Below, in pieces: positions 45,096-55,732 of a stretch of DNA of 64,000 nt. How positions within the stretch are numbered: position 1 is the first letter of the stretch; every line of letters begins with the position of its first letter. A program made the translations under genes and the position numbers. This DNA comes from Alligator mississippiensis (Eukaryota; Chordata; Crocodylia; Alligatoridae), in NCBI RefSeq assembly GCF_030867095.1, contig NC_081831.1, positions 22,172,001-22,236,000 on the forward strand, read 5' to 3'. A model generated the notes under the pieces. It ran no database searches, had not been told where the DNA came from, and saw only the letters and a list, made by a program, of their open reading frames with translations.

Positions 45096-46518
45096 ATGCT
45101 TCTTGTCCTAGTTTAAGGAACCAGGCTAGAGTGGAACAATGTTCCAGCTGGGGGTTCTGGGCCTGTAGCAGTACCCTCCGATTGTATTGGTTGGCCCTCA
45201 GCTCCCGCTTCTGCTGCAAGCTGCACAAACCCCCAACAGCCACCCAGGCCATTGGAGGATGGGGGTCATGCAGGAGGGCTCAGCTGGCTGGTCCAAGATA
45301 CACCACTGAGATTAGTGGTGAACTCACCCTGGATGAGCCATGACCACTGTTGGCATGGGGCCCTGGTTGGGAACAGGACCCCCATGGCCCTCAGCACTGC
45401 ATGGCCATGGGGCAGGGATGCTCCCACTGGGAGCACCTGCTGGCAAAGCCGATGGCCTTGGACTTGGTGATTGAAAGTGCCCAGGACAGCAAGGAGCTTC
45501 CCCCCATGGAAAGCTGCTCTTATGAGAAACAGGCAGGACTCCCCATCCTTGGAGACTGCCAGAGGCTGGTAGCTCATGTGGAGGCCACACCTGGGCCAGC
45601 TCCAGCTGGATCATCCACTGAGAGGGAGCACACGACCAGGAGTGGATCTGAGGGTGCCGTGGAGCAGTTACCCCCTCCCTGCTTCAGTTCCTGCTTCACC
45701 CAAACTTTAAGCCAGCTGCCTGGGAGTGACGGCAGCCTTGTTCCTCTGATGGTGCTGAAGGGGTCCGTGGACTTTCTGGCTCATTATAACATACTTGATT
45801 CCCACTAATCTCAGCTGCTAATGACCCTCTTTCATTTCTAGTGGTTCCATTAACTACTGCCTCTCTTTTGTGTTATAGCCGGGCACAGTGGTTTCAGTCC
45901 TACCTAAAAACCTTAGCTCAGGTATGATTGCATTAACTCAGGTGAACACTGGCTTAAACCCAATCATATTGCATTCCCTCTCCCTTTCAGCCCCAGGCCG
46001 CTAGTATTTTTGCTTTCATCTTAAACTGAATATTCAAGCCCCAGGCCCCTGACAGAGTAATATAGCTTCTAGCATTTTTTTACCTGGATGCAAAATGTGT
46101 GCTGTGATTTATGGGAGGATGCATGGCACCATCTCTATCTCATGGCTTCCTGCCCTGAGTCACTGACTAGGTTCTGCCTCTTTGTGAAGGAAGTGCAGAA
46201 GCTGCTGACATGAATGAGTCACAGTCTGCTCTATCCCAGGGTTGAGGAGAGGGCATGGGATATGGTTCCAGGCTTGCAAAAAGCCCTGTGGCTCCACTCT
46301 CCCTGTGTATTCAAGGCTTTTACAAACAGCAGCTAGAGCCTTGGAAAGGGCCAGGAGTGATGGGTGCCAGAGCTGCCAATGCGCTGGTGCCCACAGCGCT
46401 GGGCCCTTTGTCTTGGGTCTGGACAAGCACAGAGTCAGGGTGAATGCAGGCACCTCACAGGTTACAAGGCTCTGGCGCTGCCTCTGTGATGGGGCATGAA
46501 ACCTCTATCCCTGATGGG

Positions 46519-47294
46519 TGTCGCTGCCGAGAGCCGCAGCGCGGGGTTCGGGGCTTTAAGAGCCCTAGTCAGCGGGTGGGTACTTGTGACGCTTGGAGTG
46601 GAATCAGGTACTCAAGCGTATTGATTTAACAAATAGATTGCTTTACTTACACTGCTCGTACAGTGCAGGTCAGAAGCTTGCTTCGGTTACAGTTGCAAAC
46701 AGGTACGGGAGTCGGGCAGAAATTACAGAGTTTCTTTGGTCGGTCTGCAAATGTGTCGGGGTTTTCGAGCCGGCAGTCATCTTACGTCTCGGGTGGGGGG
46801 TGTGCTAGGCCCCCTTGGGTCGGGGACGGGGAGTCCTTAGTGGTTGATCAGGCCACTAAGTTCTTCTCTAAGACACACGCAGAGTTTGCTAGGCTCCACA
46901 GCATGCTCAGATCTCTCCATGAGGTGTGTGTGGAGTTCTCCAACTTCGGCGGAAACTGTTTCAACCTCTTATACGGCTAGCAAGCCAATTGCTGGCTGCC
47001 ACGTGTGAATAATTTAGAACTGGCCAATTGCGGGACTCAAATTTAAATACAAATGGCGGGAACTGCCTGCAACGTGCATTTCCTCTCTGCAGCTCAGAAA
47101 TGCACCCTGCAAAAAAAAGCTACGAATTGGCGGGAACTCTTTTGCACCCGGGGTTCTCCTCTGCAGCAGAAAACTCCACCATGCAAAGAAGCTGCAATTT
47201 GGCGGGAACTTTTTCTAGGTACAGACTATGCCTTCTGTATCACAGTATGGAATTCTCCACTGTACTATAGGTATATGAACAATGGGTTCTGACA
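46519..47294 (-). mobile_element. Solo LTR (fossil)
   Basis: A 776-base block starts TGTCG and ends TGACA, with G-run flanks on both sides. At the equivalent place in duplication copy 1 (about 27363) it is absent. It shares the word GACGCTTGGAGTGGAAT with the LTRs of the element at 60591-64000, at a similar distance from the TGTCG end, so the two belong to related families. Orientation is taken from that element. No internal region is present. Confidence 0.75.
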
Positions 47295-47364
47295 GGGGAG
47301 AGGGAGGGGTCTGAACTCACACCTGTCACCACCAGGCCAGCACTGTCTGCCAGCAAGGGAAGGG

Positions 47365-47455
47365 CCTGATGCCCATCTTAAAGGAGGGGAAACTGAGGCA
47401 TAGGAGAGACAGGCTGGAGGTCACCAAGGAGGCAAGCAGCAGAGCAGGGAATGGC
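47365..47455 (+). mobile_element. MIR SINE fragment
   Basis: GGAGGGGAAACTGAGGCATA and CAGGCTGGAGGTCACC mark the MIR core. It is the duplicate of the fragment at 27410-27500 and predates the duplication. Confidence 0.65.
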
Positions 47456-47862
47456 ACCAAGGAGTCTGGTTGCAGCATCCCTCAGGCCATACTGGGGCAT
47501 CTGGGACTGTGGCTCTAACACCCAGAGCTGCCTAGATACAAGCCCCAGCAGAATGCTCCGGGATGGGGGAGGCAGGGGGCTGGGAAGACGGGATCCTGCC
47601 TCCTGGGGTGGGTATTCAATTGGGCATCTCCCCTCCCTGCTTCTCTGGCCCAACTGCCAGAGCAGGGCGCCAGGCACCCACAGGAGTCACGGCCAGCAGC
47701 AGCCCCCAGTTCTAAGTGTTTCCAGACCAGGGGAGGCCACAGCCCTGGGGGAACCCTCACAGCTCTGCTCCCCCTGCCTCCCTTGGGCCCCTCCCTGCAG
47801 CCAGCCCACCATGAGCTACTTCTCATGTCCCCTTAGAACTTCAAGGGCCCATGGTGCATCAG

Positions 47863-48035
47863 TAGGGTTGCCAGCCCTCCTGGATTGTCCGGGAGTCTAC
47901 TGGAATAGGCATCAATCTCCAGGTGACTATTGAAAGCAATCCAGGAGATTTTAATAGGATATTTTAAGAAAATGAAATAAATGACGTTACAAAAAAAATC
48001 TCCCGGAATAGCTTCAGTCAGAGTTGGCAACCCTA
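47863..48035. mobile_element. hAT-type MITE with 8-bp target duplication
   Basis: The ends TAGGGTTGCC and GGCAACCCTA form perfect 10-base terminal inverted repeats. They are flanked by an exact 8-base direct repeat TGCATCAG (47855-47862 and 48036-48043). The unoccupied site is visible in duplication copy 1 near 27897 (GGGGCATCAGGG). Length is 173 bases, with no coding frame. Confidence 0.85.
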
Positions 48036-48540
48036 TGCATCAGGGAGGAGGCCAGTGGGGGACTGTGTTGTATCTGAACTCTGCCACAGGGAAGGAGGGT
48101 CACATGGGAATGCCCAGGGTTGGGGGGCTTCCCCGGGTTGGTCCCGAAGGGATGCATGGGAATAGCCAAGGCCAGGGGCATTCCCTGGGCTAGTCCCAGA
48201 AAGATGACATGACTCTGCTAGGTGTAATATGGCTCAGAGGGTCCCTGGCAAGTTCACTGGCCATAAGCGCCAGGTCCTTTGTTTGCTGAAAGGGAAGATG
48301 ATTCAATCTTTCTGACGATGGAACAAAGTGGGAGCTTTTTCATTATATGGGAAAACCAGGGGCTTTCTCTACACCTGAGGGGCCTGTCTGCAGCCTCCTT
48401 CCAGCCTCAGGCTTTGCCCGTAGCCAGCCCCCCACAGCCCCAGGCTGCAGGGACCTCTCCCAACCAGACCAGCCCTCCCCCCGCTCCCAACTCAATACCA
48501 TGCAGTGGCTCCTGACCTGGGGTTAAGAGCTGGTTATCAG

Positions 48541-49860
48541 GAACACCCTGGAGGCCTTAGACTAAATGAACATTTCCTTTCCGGGAATAAACAGGAATTG
48601 GTCCTAGTGCGCTCCAGCCTGCAGCCATGTGGTCATATAGGGCTGCATCAGATTGGAGTGACCTCTCTCTGCCTGGAGACCCCTACTCCATCGCGCACCT
48701 CCTGACTAGGTTTGCCAACTCTGATTGAATATATTCCAGGAGGTTTCATCATACGACATAATGACATCAATGAGTCATTATGTCAGGAAGGCAAATGCAC
48801 ATTACTATTACATTTTAAAAACCAACCGGACTATTGTATAAATCGGATTCAACATTTAATATTTATTTTAATGAATGCCCTATCATTTATCTTCCGAGTG
48901 ACTCTCAGCAGTCTCCTGGAGATTTATATCTAATTTCTGGAGACTCGAGGACAACTTACTCCTGGCCCAGTGGGAGATGCCCCCCTGCCAGCAATCTTGG
49001 CTAATCCCACTGCTGCTGCCCTGAGCCAGTGCCAGAGAGAGCACAGGATGCTCTCTCTCGAGTGGTTGGCAGCAGATACATGGTGCAAGGCCCTGTCCTG
49101 GGTTAACACCCCCTCCCCCCCAACCCATGGTGGAGAAACTGCCCCCTCAGAAGAGTCTGGGTCCAATTCCCCAGGGCAGTGAGACTGGGGCAGGTCTGGT
49201 CTGGTCCTGGGGCAGCTGTAAGCTCAGTGCCCCCACCTTACCACCACTAGCCCAAGATTGTCTAGCATCTACCCATTCCAGCTCTGGGGGTAGCTCTCCC
49301 TCAGCCCCAGGAATGGCCACCGGCCCCCTCAGTGCCTCATTTGCATGTTGTTTTGGGTGCCAGAGGCTGCTTTATGGCCAGGACCTGGGTGTCCTGTGCA
49401 GGGGACTTGGAGTGTGGACCTGGGGCAGAGTCTCATGGGCAGGGGCTGGGGGGAAGGAATGGGAGTGATTGAGTGAGGTGCATGGGGGTCATCCCAACTG
49501 TGCTGGAGCTGGGGCAGGTGGTGAGGGAGTTGCTGGGTTGAGGTTATAAGAGGGAGCAGCAACACCTGTCAGGAGGACCTGGATGCAGCTGGCAGGGGCA
49601 GAGCCTTCCTCAGGCCATGACCCCTGACCGCTGACCCCTGCCACAGAGTGAGGGGATGTAGCCAAGCCCCGGAGCATCACAATGCTGAGGAGCGAGACAT
49701 CCTGAGGGGAGAGTGGGGTGTAATGGAGGCAGGGAGCAGGCACAGGACTAAGGTGCTATAGGAGTGCTGGAGGGCTGGATTCCTGGGTTCTCATTAGGCC
49801 AGGGAGGGGAGAGGTGTATAGCCATGATGGTTGCTGAGTGATTGCTGCCTGTGTCTGACA
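48541..49860. other. Unclassified stretch past the duplication
   Basis: No gene was recognised. A decayed relative of the MITE above may lie at about 48708-48955: it has TTTGCCAACTCTGATTG near its left end and CTCCTGGAGATT near its right, but lacks clear paired termini and a target duplication. Confidence 0.35.
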
Positions 49861-50773
49861 GAAGCCCTAACGAGGGGGTGGAGCCCATCCAGGCCCAGCA
49901 GGGTATAAAAGGAGACTCCCTGAGTGAACAAGGAGCCAGTGACCAGGGGCTGCAAACAGGGTAACAGTTTTGCTGGCAGTCTGCAGGTCAGTTTGCTGTC
50001 CTCTGCCCCCCTCCCTGCTTGTGAGGGGAAAGCCTGTCAGCTTGGTGTGAGGAAGCAGGAAAAAAGTAACCCTTTGGAGCCAAGGAGCAGTAAACAGGCC
50101 AACTTCCAGGTGAGTTTGCTAGGGAAAGTGTGCTTGGAAATAGGGCAGTATCAGTGAAGACACAGATTAAGAGACCCAGGGAAATGACTGGAGGCCGTTG
50201 CAATGCCAGAGCCACTGCCACTGCCCCTGCTCACATGTCTCTTCAGGTAGGACTGCTCACCATCGAGGCTTCCACCCAGGCCCAGGTTTGGCGCTGTGAC
50301 GACTGTGGCTTGCAAGTTCCTTCTGGTGACAGCCAGATTGGGGAGTACCTGTGGTGTGAGAGGTGCCATCTGGTAGTGTCTCTTAAGGAACAGGCAAGAG
50401 AGCTACAGGAGGAGGTGGTGAGGCTCCGAAGCATCTTCTGCCATGAGGAGTTCATCGACTGAATGCTAAAAGAGATCTCTGGGACTGTGGAGGAAGGACT
50501 GCTGGAGGCAGTGCTAGAGGATAGAGAGGACATGGACCTCCCCGGGGGGTGGAAACTAGAAGCCTGTAATCTCTGGCAGCAAGCAGAGATGTTCATCTCC
50601 ACCTGCAGCAGTTTGTCTTGAGAACAGCTATGCAGCTCTAGTAGCAGAGAGGGAAGACTACGTTCCAGTGGTGGAGGAGGACAGGTCAGGCCTCACCAAT
50701 GTTGGAAAGATTAAGACAAACACCACCAAAAAGAAGCAATGGTAGGGTAGTAAAGGACTGGAACAGGCTACCC

Positions 50774-52589
50774 CAGGGGTAGGCAACGTTTTTTAGCTGG
50801 AGTGCCAAAAAACCCACAATGCCTACCTTGAAGGTGCCGGAGAGCTGGCATGCCAGAAAAACAGGTTTTGGGTAGCTGCTGATAGCAGCCCGGGCTCTAT
50901 GGCTTGCAGCAGGGTTTCCATCCTCCCAGCTGGCTGCTGAGAGCAGCCCAGGCTCCATGGCTATCAGCAGCTACCACGAACCTGGGCCGGCTACAGCTGG
51001 GAGGCTGCAAAGAACTGCTGCCTCCCCCCAGGCCCTGGCTGTCTCCTGGCCCTGGGCTCTGGGAAGACGGCAGGTGGTGGCACTGTGCCTGTTGGGGCCG
51101 GGACTGTGGGCAGCGTAGGGCTGGGGCCAGGGCCCACCGGCAGTGAGGGGCTGGGGCTGTGGGGCCAGGGCCACCCAGCAGCATGGGTCTGGGGCCGGGG
51201 CCCACAGGCAACAAGGGACTGGGGCTGGAGCCTGGCCATGGGCAGCATGGGGCTACAGCTGGAGCTGGGGCCAGGGTCCGCTGGCAGCACTAGGCTGGGC
51301 CCCACATCAGCATGGGGCTGGGGCTGCAGCTGGGCTGTCACTAGTGCTGGGATAGGGCCGGTGGCAGCACTGGGCTGAGGCCGGGGCTGTGCAGGGCTGG
51401 GGTTCATAGCGGTGGTGGTTCTGGCTGGCGCTGGGCCCATGCAAGGCCGGGGCCCACCAGCAGCACGTGGCCAGGGCCTTCGGCAGTACTGGGATGGAGC
51501 TGGGTCCTGCACAGGTTCACGGGCCCCAGCCCCATCCCAACGCTGCCGATGGCCCCAACCTGGCAGTGGCACTGTGCTGGGGCCCATGGTGGTGGTGAGG
51601 GCTGGGGCCAGGCCCGTTGGCAGCTGGCACCACTGCCACAGCTGGGGCCTGGGCCCAGCCCAGCCCAGCCCCAGCTCGCTGCCAGGGCTGTCTGCAGCGC
51701 CAGGGCCTGCGCAGGCCCTGACCCCATCTTGACACTGCCAATGGCCCGGGCCCAGCAGCGGCACTGGGCTGGAGCTGGCGGTGAGGGCTGGGGCTGGGCC
51801 CACCGGCAGCAGCACATGGCTGGGGCCGGGAGGGTCATCAGTGCCGGGATGGAGCCAGGGCCTGCGTGGGTCCATGGCCCCAGCCCAGCAGTGGCTGGGA
51901 CCGGTGGCGCTGGCTGGGGCCAGGCCCGCCAGCAGCATGTGGCTGGGGCCAGGGCTGTCTGCAGTGCCAAGCTGGGGCCTATGCATGTCTGCAGGCCCCA
52001 GCCTCATCCCAGTGCTGCAGATGGTCCCAACCCAGCAGCAGTGCTGGCCTTATCCCACCACTGCCGACAACCCTGGTCCAGTGGCTGCGGTGATGCCGGC
52101 CAGGCTTGCTGGCAGCATGTGGCCGGGGCTGTCTGTAGTGCTGGGCCAGGGCCTGTGCAGGTCCGCGGCCCTGGCCCCATCCCAATGCTGCTGATGGCCC
52201 TGGCCCAGCGCTAGTACTAGGTTGGGGCCTGCATCAGCCGGCTCACCAGCAGCACGTGGCCAGGCCTGGGGAAAGGGCCCATGGCGGTGGTGGTGCCGGC
52301 TGGGGTCTGCCGGCCAGCAGCACAGGGTTGGGATCGGGGCCATTGGGGCGGGGACGGCCCCTGGCCTGGGCCGGGGCCAAGCTAGGGTTGGGGCCAGGGG
52401 CTCTTACCTAGCTGGGTGGTGTTCTGGGGCTGGGGCTGCCAGCAGCATAAGGCTGTTCCTGGGCAGCCACATGCTGCTCAATCTGGGCACGCCTCTTCCT
52501 GCCCCTTGGGGTGGGAAGCAGCATGCATGCCAATAAAAACCATGCCGTATGCCACATTTGGCACGTGTGCCACAGGTTGCCAACCCCTG
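50774..52589. mobile_element. Non-autonomous hAT element carrying a GC-rich minisatellite
   Basis: Left terminus CAGGGGTAGGCAAC and right terminus GTTGCCAACCCCTG are inverted repeats of hAT type. They are flanked by an 8-base target duplication GGCTACC(C/T) (50766-50773 and 52590-52597). The element is 1816 bases and has no transposase. Most of the interior (about 51060-52420) is a GC-rich tandem array. The CR1 host sequence is contiguous across the insertion. Confidence 0.9.
51060..52420. repeat. GC-rich minisatellite inside the hAT element
   Basis: Degenerate units of about 30-50 bases repeat GGGGCTGGGGCC, GGGCCCACCGGCAGCA and CAGCACGTGGC words. Because unit length is often a multiple of three, long open frames run through on both strands. 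These are not genes. Confidence 0.85.
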
Positions 52590-52619
52590 GGCTACCTGGA
52601 GAGGTGGTGGAAGAAAGGG

Positions 52620-54211
52620 CCCTGTGGCACACACAGGTCTATGAAGCAGCACCAGGGACCAAGCTCAACGTGAGCAATAATACCTGCCTGGCAGTGGGTG
52701 AGCTCGGAGACCTAGAGTCCCTGGGGGTCTCAGTTCCCTGCGAGGGAATCAAGATCCTTGGGGTGGAATTTGACCCTGAGCTGAAAGGAAGGATCGCATG
52801 GGAGAATAAGGAGGCCAAGGTGAAGCAGAAATTGGGGCATGTGATGTTCATTAGGGCAGTGTTGCTACCAGTGCTTCTGTATACTGCACTGGTCTTCCAC
52901 TACCCCACCTCCCCCTTCCAAAGCATATCACTTACAGAATCTAGACAGCCACGTGCATCATCTTCTAGGGATCCAGAATGGAGAAGGTGGCAAGGAAGAT
53001 CCTGTACAAGAAGAAATGGATGGGGGGCAGAGGGATGCCAGACATCCATCTGTTCCTGCGGGCATGGTACACGAGTCGGCTCTGCAAGCTGGTGACTGGG
53101 CCAGAGTCCAAAACAGCCTGTCTCATCAAATATTTTGCAGGTCACTTCCTGAGACAGTGGAGGTGTATGCACCAACCAACGGGAGATTGTGGACCATTGT
53201 GGACCATGGAACATGCCTGGTTCTATAGAGTCCCGAACGAGTTCCAGAGCAAGTATGGGTTACAAAAGGAAAGCCTAGCAACTATGTCCAACCACAGGAA
53301 GATTCAGAAGGCAGTCAGAGACAAAGACAGGCTAGATCATGGAGCTGCTCCCCAAAGACAACTGCCAGGCCGTCTGGGATCCACGAGGACCTCCAAAAGG
53401 ACCACAGAAACTTGAACTGGCTAATAACTCACCGCACATTCCCAATGAAGGTGTGGAGACTTTGAGGGGCAAGGGACTAGTCCCAGCTGCCCTAGGGAAA
53501 GCCGCCAAAGTGCAACAGAGACCTTTGAACACCTCCTATGGTTTTGCCCCTACACCAAGAGGGTGTGGAAAAGGGTAAACTGACTCCGCAAAGAGGTGAC
53601 AGGAGTCAGGCTGATGACAAGGGAGGTGATGCTGGACAGACACTTGACTAAACATCAGGGGTTCTCAACCACTCGCTTCAACCAGTTCATCTCCTGCATG
53701 AGGAGCACCCTGTGGAAATGCAGGAACCTCCTGAGGTACAGATGCATGGAACTTAAAGAAACAAACTGTGTTAACATGTTTCTGTGTGAGCTTCAGTCCT
53801 GCTACCAGAAATCAGTGGAAGAGGATAGAGAAGAGACAGCCAACTAACTCCACCTGGAAGAGAGACACTTGGCACAGGCTGTTCAAAGTCTCCACCCAGG
53901 AGGAGTGGACAGGGATGACTAAGAGGACAGCAACACAACTGGACCTGGAGACAGTGATGAGGGCAGCAGCAGAAGTGACAGTGACAGCGACAGCAACAGT
54001 GACAAGGGCAGTGAATGAACTGAGAATGTAAAACACAAAATGGGGACTAGGACTGTGATTGAGTTTGGGAAAGGACTGCAGACAGGTTCACGGGACCGTG
54101 GGTGCACGGGTCAGTGGGTACATTTATTGTAACGGGTGCATGTGATTTATTTTTGGTTTAAGGTGTGTGAAGGAAAGGTTATGCTAGATATAGTATTTTA
54201 CAAAAACAAAA
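52620..54211 (+). mobile_element. Tx1-like LINE 3' half, plus strand
   Basis: Frames 52511-53095 and 52978-53415 encode IKILGVEFDPELKGRIAWEN, KKKWMGGRGMPDIHLFLRAW and YTSRLCKLVTGPESKT, the region after the reverse transcriptase in Tx1/L1-clade ORF2. The 3' untranslated region holds the GACAGTGACAGCGACAGC-type repeat and ends in AAAACAAAATAAAA, an A-rich tail. It is truncated at the 5' side near 52620 and inserted in a CR1 copy. Confidence 0.75.
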
Positions 54212-54350
54212 TAAAAGTCCATCCTTGGAGGTTTTTAAGACCTGCCTGGACAAAGGTTTGGCTGAGATGATCTAGTTGGGGATGGTACTTTGAGCAGGTG
54301 GTTGGACTAGATGTGACCTGAGGTCCCTTCCAACCCTCATTTTCTGTGAT

Positions 54351-54900
54351 GGCTGGGTTCCATCCCCAGCTGGGTGGGGGGAGGAATGGAATGGCTTGGA
54401 GCATGGAGGGGCTGGGAGCCTGGACACCTGGGTTCTACCTTGTCAGGGGCAGAGGAAACCACATTTCCCTGGGCTCCACACAGCTCTCTGCAGCCAGAGC
54501 TGAGCTGAGCTGCCTTGAGCAAGCAAGGGCTCCGTGAGGCAGAGCAAACTGCTGATGCACAGGCTTCAGTCGACCAGCCACAGCAGAGCTAGGCATTGAA
54601 TCTAGGCACCATAGCTCCCTGCACCCCAAAACCTGGGAATGGAACCCATGTATCCCAGTTTCTGGTGCTCATTGCCTGAAGCCCCACTCTAGCACCTGGC
54701 TCTGCTCCAGGCATGGCCCTGCCCACCACCTGCAGCTACAGGCCCAGGTCTCCCCACCCACCTTGACAGGGCAAGCCCAGGCCAAGCCAGTTCTCTTGAA
54801 TTCCTCAGAAGTCTAAGAGGGAGCAGCTTCCTGGTCCCACCCTGCCCAGAGCAGCCCTGATATCTGGCCAGCTGTGAGGTGTGGGAATGTCCTGGCCCTG
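54351..54900. other. Unclassified stretch
   Basis: No gene was recognised. It contains an isolated copy of the GACACCTGGGTTCT word near 54422. Confidence 0.45.
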
Positions 54901-55205
54901 TCATAGAATCATAAGAAGTTAGAGTTGAAGGCTGCTATTAAGTCTTCTCTCAGTCTCCTCTTCTCTAGACTAATTAAGTACAGTTCCCTCAATCTTTCCT
55001 CATAAGTCATGTCCCCCAGCCCCCCTCACCATTTTTGTCACTCTCTGCTGAACTCTCTCCAATTTGTCCACATCCTTTTTGTAGCAGGGGGCCCAAAACT
55101 AAACACAGTACTCCAGATGTGACCTCACCAGTGCTGAATAGAAGGGAATAATTACTTCTCTTAACCTACTGGCAACACGCCTACCAATGCAGCCCAGGTG
55201 TAGCA
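54901..55205 (-). mobile_element. CR1 3' fragment, minus strand
   Basis: It starts TCATAGAATCAT (CR1 tail) and carries CTTCTCTCAGTCTCCTCTTC and CCAGATGTGACCTCACCAGT, reverse-strand CR1 words for RRLREDL and LVRSHLEY. A short, older copy. Confidence 0.8.
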
Positions 55206-55732
55206 GAAAGCCCCCTTTGTACATTTCCCTTCTGAACATGGACATAACAGAAGCCCCTTCTTGCCTGCACCCCACCCCACATTTGTGCATTTCTTTTCCT
55301 TCTAAATATTGGCAGAGACCTACCACACTCATTGCATGGGTGTGGCAAGGCTCAGAGCAAGCCAGAAAGCTGAAGTGGTTTTCTGTAGAAGAAACCTAGA
55401 AATTATATCTATATATTAATTAAGCTTAGTGTCACTAAAGAATACAAAAGAACTAAAATATTCACTGAAAAGACTCTAAATATATCCTGGTGCTAACTCA
55501 CTCACTGTCCCCAGTAGCCTTTGATCCTCACTACCTCACATTGCATTTTTATATATTTCTCACAGTGCATTTTCATATTTTATCTGTCTCATCTTTACCA
55601 TGGCATTTTGTATTTTATATTTTATACTTTTAAACTCTTAAGGAATGTACTTCCTGTAGAATGAAGTTACACCCTGGACCATTGTTAAAACTGCATTGAA
55701 ATTGTAAAGTGATAAAATCAGTTATATTGGGC
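55206..55732. other. AT-rich stretch before the LTR fossil
   Basis: AT-rich sequence with repeated TTTTATATTTTA words (55540-55635). No gene was recognised. The upstream limit of the LTR fossil that follows is uncertain, so part of this may belong to it. Confidence 0.35.

Larger units (their letters stand above)
34604..45140 (+). pseudogene. Duplicated ICAM-like pseudogene, split by insertions
   Basis: Pieces equivalent to the intact gene: exon 2 first half 34604-34770, exon 2 second half 41146-41258, exon 3 41529-41813, exon 4 42507-42767, and exon 5 43701-43784 continued after a CR1 at about 45097-45140. No exon 1 was found. Several features show it is dead. Exon 2 is cut by a 6.4-kb insertion and its acceptor AG is missing. 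Exon 3 is frameshifted near 41617. Exon 4 has an in-frame TAG at 42539 where the intact gene has Gln. The transmembrane exon is cut by a CR1. The integrin-contact Glu of domain 1 reads Gln (LDWQV). Splice sites of exons 3 and 4 remain good. Confidence 0.88.
34380..48540 (+). repeat. Segmental duplication, copy 2 (contains ICAM pseudogene)
   Basis: Counterpart of 22450-28325 in direct orientation. It is enlarged by a ~6.4-kb insertion complex (34771-41145), a CR1 (43785-45095), a solo LTR (46519-47294) and a small hAT-type MITE (47863-48035). It lacks the LINE fragment seen in intron 4 of copy 1. Confidence 0.85.
49865..54350 (+). mobile_element. CR1 copy with 5' end and ORF1, split by two insertions
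   Basis: The left part has a GGGTATAAAAGG promoter-like box (49902) and a CR1 ORF1 remnant at about 50184-50462 with paired cysteines (CDDCGLQVP, WCERCHLVV) and a coiled-coil end (LQEEVVRLRSI). It then jumps to the ORF2 end (GACTGGAACAGGCTACC at 50755, TGGAGAGGTGGTGG at 52598) and resumes at 54212 with CATCCTTGGAGGTTTTTAAG and the CR1 3' end. Most of ORF2 is missing. A hAT element (50774-52589) and a Tx1-like LINE (52620-54211) lie inside it. Confidence 0.75.

Noticed and set aside
50991-52214. Long open frames of 221 to 338 codons on both strands in the GC-rich repeat
   Set aside because: They run through a degenerate minisatellite with unit lengths near multiples of three, inside a hAT element. 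The peptides are low-complexity repeats.
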